A stretch of DNA of 64,000 nucleotides from Bacteroidota bacterium. GTDB taxonomy: Bacteria; Bacteroidota; Bacteroidia; Chitinophagales; Chitinophagaceae. The notes below the pieces were generated by a model. The model did not search any database, was not told the DNA's origin, and saw nothing but the letters and a program-made list of their open reading frames with translations. The stretch covers positions 1-64,000 of the forward strand of contig JADJSG010000006.1 of assembly GCA_016711825.1 (NCBI GenBank). The letters are read 5' to 3'. A program made the position numbers and the translations under genes. Below are positions 1 through 11,279 of the stretch, one piece after another. Within the stretch, counting starts at the first letter, position 1. Each line of letters begins with the position of its first letter.

Positions 1-454
1 TTATTCTCTTGCCTGAAAGCGGAAAAGAAACCACTACCACAAAGACTGTGGAAAACGACCAACAGAACAGCCGTTTGCTTTAAAAAATTACACCTGACAA
101 TGCAGTGCCAACCGATAGCCCCAAAGCCATGATGGGGTGACAAAACAGAAATGAATTGGTAAACTCATTGGCAAAAATAGACGCCGTGTGTCAAAAGAAA
201 GGTTGTTGGATGGAACTTAAAAATAACGATGGTACTACCCTACGTGTGACCTTTAAAGATTATGGTTTTATGCCTAAAAGACGGCTCAGGCAAAAACCGC
301 TATCATAGAAGGCATTGCCAAAGGTAGAAGTAACTTCTGTAGAAGATTTAAAAGAATACGCCAAAGATGACGGTCAATCAAAAGAAGAAATAGCTGCCAT
401 TACAGAACCGGTTAAAGAATTTGTTTGAAGTAAAAGGTGTTATTTTTACAATAA
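1..454 (+). CDS. DUF4920-like protein, 5' partial and frameshifted
   Basis: No open frame spans this stretch, but piecing frames together gives a DUF4920-type protein. The recognisable core is VCQKKGCWMEL (about 187-220), then LRVTFKDYGF and a lysine/glutamate-rich end with EEIAAITEPVKEF. The start lies before the window. The best stop is TAA at 452-454, six bases before the next gene. DUF4920 proteins are small secreted or periplasmic proteins of unknown function in Bacteroidota, and the CxxxxC pair is typical. At least three single-base shifts are needed, near 285, 325 and 428, consistent with sequencing error rather than decay because the peptide is conserved on both sides. Confidence 0.6.
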
Positions 455-459
455 TTTTT

Positions 460-908
460 ATGAAGTATATACTTCTTTCTTTACCGCCATTGTCTGCTTG
501 ATACTATCATGCACCAACACCGAATCAACAAAACAAGCGAAAATGCTGATCAGAAAACCCACCATCAAAGATCCCAATGAAGTAAAAACCATGGCATTGA
601 TGATGCGCAACATGGCGAATTATTGCGACACGATGCGATTAAAATCAATCGTGGCGAAGTGGCTGACTCCCATCGCCTTCCGTTGATGCATTTCTCGCCT
701 GTGCAGAACCTACTGACTTATCGGTATTGGAAACCTTGTTTTTGACAATGCTACCATGTTTGAAAATGCATACCGAAAACTGATGCAGGACCAAGCACAT
801 CAAAGAAAATTATACTGCGGTCAGCTGCTACTTGTGTACATTGCCATAGTAGCTATTGCAGCGGCCCCCCTCAAGCGTATAAAAAAAATTACCCTTGATT
901 ATAAGTGA
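460..908 (+). CDS. Small lipoprotein with a C-terminal CxxCH haem-type motif (frameshifted)
   Basis: The start ATG at 460 opens a lipoprotein-like leader (MKYILLS..) that runs into a cysteine after ILS at about 508. A shift near 480 is needed to join leader and body. The open middle (498-686) contains KDPNEVKTMALMMRNM. Further on, in another frame, the bases at 833-847 read CVHCH, a c-type haem attachment motif, and the protein stops at about 906-908. Length is about 145 residues. A small haem-binding or cytochrome-like lipoprotein fits, but only one motif supports that. At least two indels separate the parts, one in the C or A run at about 866-888. Confidence 0.45.
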
Positions 909-922
909 AGAATAAGGTACAA

Positions 923-2586
923 ATGATTTTCAGAAATTTGTACTCATTTGTTTATTCCTTTGCATACCATTTGCCTGTTTTTAGTCAAAAGATCCTACTT
1001 GAATCAACATTGGCAATTTAAAAGCACGACCAAAAAATGGCATGATGCTACGGTTCCAGGCACTGCACATACCGACCTTTGGCAAATCATATCATAGATG
1101 ACCTTTTATAGAGACAATGAAACAAAACAACAATGGATCAGCAAGATCGAATAGCAAAACCTCCTTTGGTGCGAAAAACAAAGCACCAAAGCGGTATTGC
1201 AATTTGAGGGCTTAGATACTTATGCCCAAGGGCATATCTTAATGATTCCTTGATACCCAAAGAGACATATGTTTCGTACCTACCGTATTGAAGTAGGTCA
1301 ACTACTCAAACAACAAAACAATCTGTTGCGAATTGTATTTGAAAGTGCTGAAAAAATAAAGCAGCTCAACTGGCAAAAGAACAGCCCTCGCAAATTTATG
1401 CGAAAATCAACGAAACTTTTGTTCGAAAAGTACAATATCATTTTTGGCTGACTGCGCTCACGCATGATCACTTGTGGCATCTGGCGTCAAGTTTCATTGA
1501 TTTATCCTCAAGCGAAAAATAGCTGATGCTCAGTATTCAAATGTTCAACTGATTCAGGAAAAAGATAGCATTGGTCAATCCCGTTTTACTTTTAATGCAA
1601 CGGTAAACCTACCTTATGAAAAGGCGCAAACTGGATACCCGCAGATGTGTTTCTACTCCCGCATTACCCACGATAAGTATCGCTCACTTTTAATAGCTGC
1701 CAAACATGCAAGTATGAATATGTTGCGGGTCTGGGTGGTGGTATTTACGAAGATGATTGCTTTTTATACCTCTGCGACTCTTTTTTTAGACATCTATATT
1801 TCGTAAGATTTTATGTTTGCAGGTGCTATGTATCCAGTCAGAGATGCTTATGCACTTCTGAAAATATAAAACAAGAAGCCATCGACCATATATTGTGATT
1901 GCGCAAACATAAAGTCGCACCGTACCATCGGTGGGAAACAATGAGAGATTGACGAAGCCTGGCATAATTGGGGTTGGCAAAAGAACCAACCTTACACAAA
2001 GCGACAGCACAGCTCTTTGACGTGGGTATCACCAACTATTTCATGAATTGTTGCCCCATTGGTGTCGCAACATGATAGTGGCAGAACCTATATTGCATCT
2101 CTCCTTTAATGGTTGGGGCGTACACAAAGTATGACCCATGGCGATAGTCATTATTGGGATTGTGGTGGGACTGATTCGATCAGCGTGATGAAGAAAAATC
2201 TCTGATTTATGAGCGAATATGGATGCAGGCTATGCCCGATATCAGTAGCATAGCGCTCGCTCCTTGAAAAATGAGATGGACACCAGTACAAGCGTGATTC
2301 AATTGGATCAAAGCATCCACAGGCTTTCAAACCTCTGACAAAATATTTGCAGATGGAAAACATACCTGTCACTGATTTTACCTCCTTTGTGATGGGTACC
2401 CAGGAATTAATGTGCCGGGTGGTTGAAACCGCCCCTGAATGCACAATTACAGGCCATCGGTCGTTGTATGGGCTCACTGATTTGGCAACTCAATGATTGG
2501 TTCTGCCCGTTTGCAGTTGGAGTCTCATTGATTATTATGGCACTAAGAAAAAAAGCTATTATACCTTTCAAAAAGTAGGAAAGTAA
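923..2586 (+). CDS. Beta-mannosidase-like glycoside hydrolase family 2, heavily frameshifted
   Basis: Fragments in all three frames match a secreted GH2 beta-mannosidase, which removes terminal beta-1,4-mannose from mannan oligosaccharides. In order: a signal-like segment (about 940-990), NQHWQFKS, VPGTAHTDLW, LRVWGGGIYEDD (about 1720-1757), the acid/base block GNNE at 1934-1945 followed by DEAWHNWGW, and the nucleophile block MSEY at 2209-2220 followed by MQAMPD. WQLND and SWSLIDYYG lie near 2480-2540. The span could hold only ~550 residues, against about 820-850 for the family. Roughly 100 residues are missing before the NWIPADVF block and more after the nucleophile, so the locus has internal losses as well as more than ten indels. 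It may be a pseudogene or a bad consensus. Confidence 0.65.
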
Positions 2587-2662
2587 TGATTGTCTCTTAA
2601 AGAGCGCCCGTTTACAATTAATCTTATCGTATTATTACAGATCACAAAATCGTCTGCATCCT

Positions 2663-3411
2663 TTAAAAAAGGAATTGATCTCTGATGGCATTCAATTCAT
2701 TTTTGTCTAAGCTCACAGTCAGTTGCCCATCTTCATTTAGGGACAATATTGCACTTCACCCAGGGATTTACCACACAACTTTCACCATTATAATGAAGCC
2801 CCTTGCCATCGACCCCTATCCTATTGACCGCAACAACATAACACTGGTTTTCGATCGCTCTAGCTTGCAATAATGTTTTCCAAGCATGAATACGTTTTTC
2901 TGGCCAATTAGCTACATACAATAATACATCATAAGGATTTTCTTTATGCTGTCTGCTCCAAACTGGAAAACGGAGGTCGTAGCATATTTGGGTACAAATC
3001 TTCCAACCTTTTACTTGGGCAATCAATTTTTTATCGCCTGGCGAAAAGCTTTGTCTTCACCGCCATAACTAAACAAATGTCGTTTATCATAATAACCATA
3101 TTCGCCATTGGGTTGCATCCATATCAATCGGTTATAAAAATGTCCTTCCTCAGCTATCATGATGCTACCGGTCAAAATTATTTTATGCCTGGCCGCTAAT
3201 TGGGTCATCCATTGTATGGTAGTGCCATTCATTGGTTCAGCAAGTGTGAAGGGTTCATACTTAAAACCAGTGGTAAACATTTCAGGCAATACCACAATCT
3301 CATGTTTACCTTCCAATTGTTGTAATTTTCTGCAAACATTTTCATATTTGCCTCTTTGTCTTCCCAATGCAAATGACTTTGAAGGAGGGTAAATGTCAGG
3401 GTTGTATTCAT
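2663..3411 (-). CDS. Omega-amidase (YafV-type carbon-nitrogen hydrolase), frameshifted
   Basis: This nitrilase-superfamily enzyme most resembles the YafV/omega-amidase group, which hydrolyses alpha-keto-glutaramate or similar omega-amides. The catalytic triad is visible: Glu in LPEMFTTGF, Lys in YDKRHLFS and Cys in ICYDLRFPVW. The start MNTTLTFTLLQ at 3411 and the end NAIRDQFLF, with a stop at 2663-2665, give about 250 residues, the usual length. Four frames must be joined, with shifts near 3320, 3025 and 2740, several at short A/T runs. It converges with the beta-mannosidase fragment and lies just downstream of recX on the same strand. Confidence 0.75.
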
Positions 3412-3436
3412 TGTTTAGCGTTCATTTAGTTTTTTA

Positions 3437-3870
3437 TCAGGTCAAAATCAAATCACTTTCGTAACCTTTTGCAACAAATAATTTTTCAGTTTATTCATTT
3501 TCACAAAATGATTTTTTTTCGCCTTTTAAGGTTTCCCATTTTTTCACCTAAGTGCTGCAAGGTCATTTCGTAAGTGTCAGCATCAATTTCATGCATGGCT
3601 TTTTGAATGAGATAATCTGAAATATTTTTGCTTTTAAAAGATGTTTAATTTTTATTCGCCCCCATTGCTTCATATTAAATTTACCCTCGTAATACTGCAT
3701 GCATAGCGTTCCTCATTCAAAAAGTTTTCTATGAGTATTGTTATGACATTTTCAAGTTCAAGACCATACACTTTTAACTCAAGCAATTTATTTCTTACTT
3801 CGCTATGGCATCTCTCCTGATAAGCACAATAATGTTTAATTTTTTCTAATTCAACCTCCATCTCCTGCAA
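3437..3870 (-). CDS. recX: RecX-family regulator (frameshifted)
   Basis: RecX proteins are small all-helical modulators of the RecA filament. The fragment from 3870 reads KIKHYCAYQERCHSEVRNKLLEL and then IENFLNEERYA, the signature first repeat of RecX. Reading on in other frames gives MKQWGRIKIKH and a C-terminus KNYLLQKGYESDLILT with a stop at 3437-3439. The reconstructed length is about 145-155 residues, normal for the family. The start could be 3870 or the Met three codons in. At least two indels are needed. RecA is not in the window. Confidence 0.7.
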
Positions 3871-4033
3871 ATATAAAAACCAATGTAATTTATAAAATAT
3901 GCCAATATGTTTTAAATTTCACATTGGTAAATGCCGATTGAAATAATGTTTTACGCCTGAGTCATATCGAACATTAGTCTAATCTTTGTTTCACATCGGT
4001 ATAAACATCAATGGCTATTACTTTAAAAGCACT

Positions 4034-6303
4034 TTAGGCTACAATACTTAGCTTGGCATAATTGAGCATTATCTTTTTTGTCCGATGGGTGCTTCAAAAT
4101 TGATGGTCGCTATTTTATTGTTGGCGGGTCCTTCTAAGGTAATAATTTTGCCAAATCCGAAACGTTGATGCTCAACACGCATGCCTTCCTGCAGTTTAGA
4201 AGGGTCATCAGGTTTAAATTGAGCAGTGGCTGCATGCGTAGCCGTTGTATGATGGTTTACTACTTTCTTTTTGTTGTATGGCATTTTCATTCTCGAAAAG
4301 TCCTTTCGACTTAGGGGTATTAAATCGTGGCTTGGAAGCGAGGCTATTGTCAACCATATCGGCAGGCAATTCGTCAATAAATCTGCTGGGATCCGTTTTG
4401 TACAAGAGATCCAAATCGATAACGGTTATTGGCAAAGCTTAATATAGAGCTTTTCTTTAGCACGTGTAATGGCCACATAAAAAAGCCTGCGTTCTTCTTC
4501 AAATCTTCGCGATCATACATACTCATTTGGCTGGGGAAAATATTTTCTTCCATCCCGACCAAAAATACGATGGGGAATTCAAGACCTTTGGCCGCATGAA
4601 TGGTCATGAGCTTTAACGTATTTTGGTCTTCTTCATTGTCATTATCGGTATCGGTCAGCAAGGTGATTTGTTGCAAATAGAACCCAAGTTTCGCTCAACC
4701 ACTCTCCATCTTCTGTGGGGTTTCTGTATATTCCTTGATTGAGTTTAACAATTCCTGAGATTTTCATATCTGGCTAAACCCTTCCACCGTTTTATCAATA
4801 TACAATTCTTTCACCAGTCCGCTTAACTTTCCAATTTCTTCTGCAAGTTCGTAGGCATTTTTTTTATCTTGTAAAAGTTGAAAATGTTTAATCATCATTA
4901 CAAAATTTTGCAAAGCGCTCAATGTAGCTCCTTTAAATCCCAAGGGTTCTAAATCATTGAGGGCCTGCCAGTAAGCGATATTTTTTTCTTGTGCAAATAC
5001 TGATATTTTATTGAGGGTGGTAGTACCAATGCCCCGGGCGGATAATTAATAATGCGCTTCAAAGCTTCTTCATCTTGCGGATTAGCTACACATCGTAAAT
5101 AGCATACAAAGTCTTTGATTTCCTTGCGTTGGTAAAAAGACAAACCTCCATATATTTTTATACGCAATATTGGCTCTTCTAAACGACTCTTCAAAAGCAC
5201 GACTTTGGGCATTTGTTCTGTATAAAATTGCGATTTGTTGATTCTGATAATGATTCCTGATTTTCAATTCCGATATCGCATCTGCTACATATTTTCCTTC
5301 ATCATTATCGGTAAAGGAGCAAACCAATTTAATTTTATCACCTGATTCTTTTTCAGTCCACAAGATTTTTTTTAATTTGGTTTTCGTTTTCGCAATCACT
5401 TGATTTGCTGCTTCAATGATGTTTCGAGTGCTTCTATAATTTTGTTCGAGCTTAATCACAGTAACATCATCTTAATCTTTTTGAAACTGAAATATATTTT
5501 CCATACTCGCTCCTCTGAATGAGTAAATACTCTGGGCATCATCACCTACCACGCAAATATTTTCATGCATGGCTCCAAGGAGTTTAACGATATGATATTG
5601 TGCCAAATTGGTATCTTGATACTCATCAATCATCACATACCTAAATTTAGTTTGATATTTGCTGAGGGCTTCCAGGAAAATTAGACAATAAAATATACAT
5701 GTTTACAAGTAAATCGTCAAAGTCCATAGCGCCATTTTTGAAACATCTTTTGCTATATGCTTCAAATATTTGACCGATTAAGGGTCTGTTACTTCTGGCG
5801 TCTTCTTGTTGAATTTCTGCATCTGCCTGATACTCACGATAGGTATACAAATTGTTTTTAGCACTCGAAATACGATTGTAAATAATAGACGCTTTGTATG
5901 TTTTATCGTCGAGGTTTTTTTCTTTCACAATGGCTTTATAACACTTTTAGCATCATCTGTATCGTAGATGGTAAAGTTAGCAGGGTAACCAAGCCGAGTG
6001 GCTTCTACACGCAATATACGGGGAAAAACAGAGTGAAAGGTGCCAATAAACAAATTGCGTGCTTCGCTGTTTCCGAGCATATGTTCAATACGCTCTTTCA
6101 TTTCTTTAGCTGCTTTGTTGGTAAATGTCAGGGCTAAAATCCTAAATGAATCCACGCCTAAATGAATGAGGTGGGCTATACGGCTCGTGAGTACTTTTGT
6201 TTTGTTTACCCGAACCTGCGCCAGCTACAATCATCAATGGACCTTCTGTATGTATAACTGCCTTGTGTTGATTTTCGTTGAGCGACTTCAAATATTCCTG
6301 CAT
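4034..6303 (-). CDS. pcrA: UvrD/PcrA-type superfamily 1 DNA helicase, in frameshifted fragments
   Basis: This is a 3'-5' DNA helicase of the UvrD/PcrA/Rep family used in repair and replication restart. The start [16 protein letters not shown] at 6303 matches the family N-terminus. The Walker A stretch AGAGSGK lies at about 6206-6226, followed by [16 protein letters not shown] (motif Ia). Further motifs are MDFDDLLV (5700s), [11 protein letters not shown] (about 5420), [11 protein letters not shown] (about 4600) and the C-terminal beta-tudor-like segment [13 protein letters not shown] typical of PcrA. The natural end is KLSIVA with a stop at 4034-4036. About eight shifts break it, mostly at T/A runs. 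Reconstructed length is about 755 residues, normal for PcrA. The symbol is family-based. Confidence 0.8.
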
Positions 6304-6415
6304 AAAGCAAATGTAAAGCAAAGCATTTAATGCTACAAAACGATGTGATGAAAAGCCTCATAATGTGGAAAACGAAAAATAGTTGGGTGCTTGAAAAGCT
6401 ATAGTGTGTATATAG

Positions 6416-6968
6416 TTAATCTAAAACCGATAATGATTCATCTGCAATTTGGTAGATATCGCGGCTGTTTCGGCCAAACCCATCATAATCGAGTCCATAC
6501 CCAACAACAAACTTATCGGGTATTTCAAAACCAACATAATCAACCTTCAAAGGATATTTCAAAGCTTCAGGTTTTTGCAACAAGGTACAAATGCGAATCG
6601 ATTTCGGCTGTTGATTCCATAAGGTGGGCAAAAAATTCGGTCAAGGTTTTACCTGTGTCTACAATATCTTCTATGATAATGATGTCTCTTTGTCGGTGAG
6701 TTCTTCTTCCAGGCCAATGGATGTAATGACTGTACCTGTAGAAGTGGTGCCTTTGTATGATACCAGTTTGATGAATGAAATGGTAGAAGGCAAAGTTATT
6801 CTTTGGTATAAATCTGCGGCGAAAATAAAAGACCCATTAAGTATACCGATAAACAAAGGACTTTTTGCCTGCATAATCTTCATTGATCTGGCTTGCCAAG
6901 GCATCAATACGTGTTTGGATATCTTGATTGGATATATAGGGTATAAAATGTTTGTCTAATACTTGCAT
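6416..6968 (-). CDS. hpt: Hypoxanthine phosphoribosyltransferase (two frameshifts)
   Basis: A purine salvage enzyme that joins hypoxanthine or guanine to PRPP. The start [13 protein letters not shown] is at 6968 and the stop at 6416-6418. The type I PRTase PRPP-binding loop [12 protein letters not shown] is encoded near 6650-6690. [15 protein letters not shown] precedes it, and the end [20 protein letters not shown] is a hallmark of HPRTs. Reconstructed length is about 180 residues, normal for bacterial enzymes. Shifts near 6850, 6690 and 6590 break it into three frames. Its start abuts the end of the upstream glucosaminidase gene, suggesting co-transcription. Confidence 0.85.
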
Positions 6969-6970
6969 GA

Positions 6971-8820
6971 TTATTTTTCTTTGGGTCTTTTTTAGGGGCT
7001 GGGGTCTTTTTGCTGGGGTTGATTTTTTTTGCATCACCCGTTTTGGTCGTTGTTTTCTTGGTTTCTTTTTAGCGTCGGTTTGTTTTTTATTCTTTTCTGC
7101 CGCTTTCTTAGCTTCCAGTTCTTTTTGTTTCTTTTTCCTCTTCTATCTTTTTTACATCTCTGATAATGCCTGTTTTGGTGGTTTCTACCGTCGATTTTTT
7201 CTCAGCAGGTGCTACCGTTTCTTTAGGTTTTAGGGTATCTTTTTTAGAAAGTGTTTTTTTAGTAATGGTATCTTTTACAGCATTGGCTTTGGGTTCCACT
7301 TTTTTTATGACTGGCTCTTTAGTAATACCAGTGGCATTTTTCTTCACCACTTCTTTTGGAGCCTCTGTGTTTGTTTTTTGTACTTCGGGCACTACTTTCA
7401 CCCTTCTTTCAAATGGTCTATATACCAGGTTATCAAATTTTTCTTTCAATGCCTTTACAGAATCATCCACCCCTGGTTCATTGTAAGTTCTTTTAGGCAT
7501 TACAGGCAATGGCTTTTTTACAACCTTGGGTGCTGGAGCTGCTATCTCTGCGGGTTGATTTGTAGCTTCTTTTGGGTGTGGCCACTACTTTTTCGCTTGG
7601 TGGAGGATCTTTAGGGGCTTCTTTTACTGCAACTTCAGGGGCTGAGATTGTTTCAATACTTGATTGTGATGTAGGTTGTCCTGTGAGAATCGATTCTACT
7701 TTTTTTTGCTTTTTCTAAGTCGATAATATCGGGGCTTACTGCTTTTTTTTAACTTCCTTTATGGGTTCTTTTGGGGTTATGGTTGTGTTTGTTTCTACAA
7801 TAGGTGTAGTAGCCACTGTGGGGGTTTCAGGTTTCGTTTGTTCAATAGTTTGTACAGGTTGCTCAACGATTTTTTCAATGAGTTTTGGTTTCCCGTATGC
7901 GCGATATTGTAAAGAGAGTTGTTCACCAATTTGGGGTTCATCTCCTTTTTGCATATTATTGAAAGCATATAAATTATCTAAGTTCATAGCCTCTTTTTGT
8001 GCAATCAAATGCATGTTTTCGTCTTCTTTCACCATATGAAATTCTACAGTGCCTGTTTTCTTTTTTCTTTCGGTAAACACAAACATATCGTAAGGCAATG
8101 GTTCATCTTGAAGATTATTCATCTCCAAAAGTTTTTGATATTTGATATCTAATTGAGTGGCTTTATCTTGCAAACGGTCGCCTTTTTTGGCCCAAAAACC
8201 TTTAAGTCCTTTGTAATTGCTCGTTGGATCTTCAATGATGTCAGGGTTTTTAGCATCTATATTGGGAATAAGTTCACCGGGCTTTTTGGCTACCTGGCTG
8301 AGGGCATCATAGGTATATTGTTGCAGGTTGTATTTTTCTACCAAATCGGTAAGTTTTTTTTACATAGGCCGGGTTCGTTGCATAACCTGCTTTTTTTAAG
8401 TCCGCTGGCCCAGCTAACATAGTCGGTGATTTCCAGTTCAAACAAAAACTGATACCGACTACCCGCTCTTAAAAAATCGGAATGATCAATATAGGATTGT
8501 TGTGCATTGACATATTTTCTGAAGCATTCTTGTTTTTTGTCATCGTCATGCAAAAAGGTTTCCCCTGTCCAATTGGCTTTGCATTTGATGCCAAAATGGT
8601 TATTGGCCTGAGTGGCTAATTCACTATTACCCGCAGCGGTTTCATGTATGCCTTGTGCCAGGGTGATAGCCGCAGGCACACCTGTTCTTTGTTGTTCTTC
8701 AATCGCAAAACCTTTATATTTATCAATATAGTTCAAAACGTCTACTTCATTTTGTCCATATACAAACTGGCACATCATACCCAATAAAAAAAGGATAGAG
8801 ACAAGCATTTTTTTCATCAT
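6971..8820 (-). CDS. Secreted GH73 N-acetylglucosaminidase with LysM-like repeat and a Lys/Pro-rich tail (frameshifted)
   Basis: A predicted peptidoglycan hydrolase. After a signal peptide (MMKKMLVSILFLLGMMCQFVYG) comes a GH73/FlgJ-type glucosaminidase domain with GVPAAITLAQGIHET (catalytic Glu in GIHET) and NNHFGIKCK. A LysM-like segment follows, from FHMVKEDENMHLIA to GEQLSLQ (about 7910-8040). The rest, about 280 codons, is a low-complexity tail rich in Lys, Pro, Thr, Ala and Val that may span the wall or periplasm. Shifts occur near 8350-8395, 7737, 7580, 7140, 7060 and 6976. Restoring the last one gives a stop at 6971-6973, just before hpt. Full length would be about 610 residues. Confidence 0.7.
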
Positions 8821-8826
8821 ATGATA

Positions 8827-9468
8827 TTATTTTTTTCGTGATATCATGATACCATCACGTAGGGGCAAAAGTACATTTTCTAAACGATTATCTAAACTGA
8901 TTTTTTGATTATATTGATGCATAGCAAGCGCGTTTTTTCCTGCCTGTGCCGGGTCTAATACTTCTCCATTATAAAGCACATTATCGGCTAAGATATACCC
9001 CCCACTTTTTACCCGATCAATCACCAAATCAAAATAATTGGCATAATTGATTTTGTCTGCATCTATAAATACCAAATCAAATTCATAATTTAAATAATTC
9101 AGTACTTCAATGGCTTTTCCTACTATCAAATTGATTTGTTCCTTATAAGGTGATTTATCGAAATACGCTTTGGCAATTGCTGCTTGTTCTGGATGATTGT
9201 CAATCGTTATTAATTGACCATCAGGATGCATACCTTCGGCCAAACAAAGGGCTGAATAACCCGTAAAAGTGCCTATTTCCAATACATAGCGAGGTTTAAT
9301 CATTTTACTAATCATACTTAAAAATCGACCTTGCAGGTGACCGGAAAGCATCACAGGCAAGGCTGTTTGAAGATGCGTTTGTCTGTTTAAATCATACAGC
9401 AACTCATCTTCTTTTGAGGTGTATGATTCTGCATATTGATGTATGGCTTCTGAAGTAAGATGATGCAT
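8827..9468 (-). CDS. Class I SAM-dependent O-methyltransferase
   Basis: An intact 213-residue protein of the caffeoyl-CoA/catechol O-methyltransferase family. SAM-binding motif I is VLEIGTFTGYSALCL (residues 62-76), an acidic residue follows in LITIDNHPE (D90), DLVFIDADK (131-139) supplies the metal/SAM aspartates, and ADNVLYNG (161-168) is the conserved post-motif block. The family methylates catechol-like hydroxyls with a divalent metal. The bacterial substrate is unknown. It sits 6 bp upstream of the glucosaminidase on the same strand and 13 bp downstream of the symporter, so a shared transcript is possible. It is one of the few unbroken genes in the first 12 kb. Confidence 0.85.
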   Translation of the reverse strand: MHHLTSEAIHQYAESYTSKEDELLYDLNRQTHLQTALPVMLSGHLQGRFLSMISKMIKPRYVLEIGTFTGYSALCLAEGMHPDGQLITIDNHPEQAAIAKAYFDKSPYKEQINLIVGKAIEVLNYLNYEFDLVFIDADKINYANYFDLVIDRVKSGGYILADNVLYNGEVLDPAQAGKNALAMHQYNQKISLDNRLENVLLPLRDGIMISRKK

Positions 9469-9481
9469 ATAAATAGAATGA

Positions 9482-11020
9482 TTATGAATTTTTTTGAAGA
9501 ACGATTTGATTTTTTTTCGAAAAAAGCATGAGAAATAACCAGGTCAAAAATCCATTGATGATTAAAAGTTCAATACCTATTTTATACCCATGAAACAGAC
9601 TTTCTGAAACCGATTTTAATGTAATTTGTATTGGCTCGGAGAGTGTTAATTTTTTATAAACCATTCTGGATTGTTCAATACATCAAGCAGTAGTGTCAGA
9701 AGTGGTGCAATGATACAGATGGGTAAAACAATCTCATCTTTAATGTTGTTTTTGCTAAGGATACCAAAAGCAAATAAACCCAATAATGGACCATAAGTAT
9801 ATCCTGCCAATTTCAAAATCACATCGATAATGGAACGGTCATCAATCATTTTAAAATCATGGTACAGACAAAAAATATAATGGCAAAAGTAATATGCACT
9901 GTCAATCGGGTTTTCTTTCTTTCCGGCCTCATCTGATTTTTCATTTCGGTTGATACCCAATATATCAATGCAAAACGATGAGGTCAATGCGGTAAGGGCA
10001 CCATCAGCACTTGGAAACAAGGCCGAAATCAACCCTATTATAAATAAAATGGAAATGGCAGCAGGCAATACCCCACTCAAGGCAATATGCGGAAATAAGT
10101 CGTCGCCTTTGATACTTAAATTATTTTTTGCTGCATAGAGATACAAACACCCCCCTAAAAACAAGAATAAGAGATTCACAAAAACGATAATCGTACTGAA
10201 GGTCATCATATTTTTTTGGGAATCGCCTAATTTTTTTACACTGATATTTTTTTGCATCATCTCTTGATCAAGCCCTGTCATACCCACGGTGATGAAAGCA
10301 CCACCAATAATCTGTTTCAGAAAAAAACCCACTGGATTTATAATCTGTATTAAACACATTAGTATACCCAGCAGTATTCATTTCAGTAAAAGATGTTATA
10401 ATACCAGTACCCATATTGCTCATTAATGCGATGATACATACCACCAAGCCCAACAACATAAATGTGGTTTGTAAGGTATCGGTATAAACAATGGTTTTGA
10501 CACCTCCTTCAAACGTATAAAGTAAAATCAACAACAAAATGACAAAAGCGGTAACCCAAAAGGGAATCCCCATTTTATCTAAAATAAAGATTTGTAAAAT
10601 ATTGACCACTAAATACAAACGAGCAGTAGCTCCTAAAGTGCGTGATAAAATAAAAAACAAAGCACCTGTTTTGTACGAAACCATACCAATGCGTTGTTGT
10701 AAATAAGTATAAATTGAGGTGAGTTGTAATCGATAATAAAGCGGTAGAAGAACATAAGCAACGATAATATAACCCAGAAAATAACCAATCACTACCTGAA
10801 AATATTGAAATCCTGCACTGCCTACCGTACCGGGTACACTTACAAAGGTGACCCCACTTAAGGAAGTGCCAATCATGCCAAATGCCACCAACATCCAATT
10901 TGAGTTTCTATTTCCGATAAAAAACGATTCGTTATTGCTTTTTTTAGAAGTGAAATAGGCTACTAGCAATAATAAACAGAAATAGGCAAGTACAAAAAAC
11001 AATAATACAGCTGATGACAT
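9482..11020 (-). CDS. Sodium:solute symporter (SSS family), frameshifted
   Basis: A membrane Na+-coupled transporter of the SSS family. The first fragment from 11020 starts MSSAVLLFFVLAYFCLLLLV and carries FGMIGTSLSGVTFVSVPG, the typical SSS Na+-site region, plus FEGGVKTIVYTDTLQ. The frame breaks near 10322 (A7 run) and resumes at LKQIIGGAFITVGMTGLDQ. ALFPSADGALTALTSSF follows. Two compensating shifts near 9920 and 9855 scramble one helix, and a last one near 9655 joins FIK to KLTLSEPIQITLKS. Reconstructed length is about 510 residues with roughly 13 helices. Substrate cannot be read from sequence. Sugar, proline and carboxylate symporters are all possible. Confidence 0.8.
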
Positions 11021-11279
11021 AAATGAATTACATTTTTAAAATGGATAAAAGTAATATAATACCCACTATATTTAAATTTTAATCAATATTTCTTGTTGCA
11101 GAACAGCAAAAGAAGAGCAAATGGGTGATGACAAACTGGTGAATTTGCTTGGTGCCATAAAACACATCAATAGAAAAAGCAATATTCCTAGGAACCATTC
11201 TAAAAAGTATATTTTATATCAACTAAATTTTAATAAAGAGGGTCGTAAAGGAATATATTTTGAAACAAATATGTTTTAT
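11021..11279. other. Intergenic region without a recognised gene
   Basis: An AT-rich spacer between the divergent-side start of the symporter and the end of the GIN-domain gene. A short plus-strand open frame (11121-11375) runs into the GIN gene antisense and shows no family features, so it is not called. No clear hairpin or promoter was seen. Confidence 0.5.
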
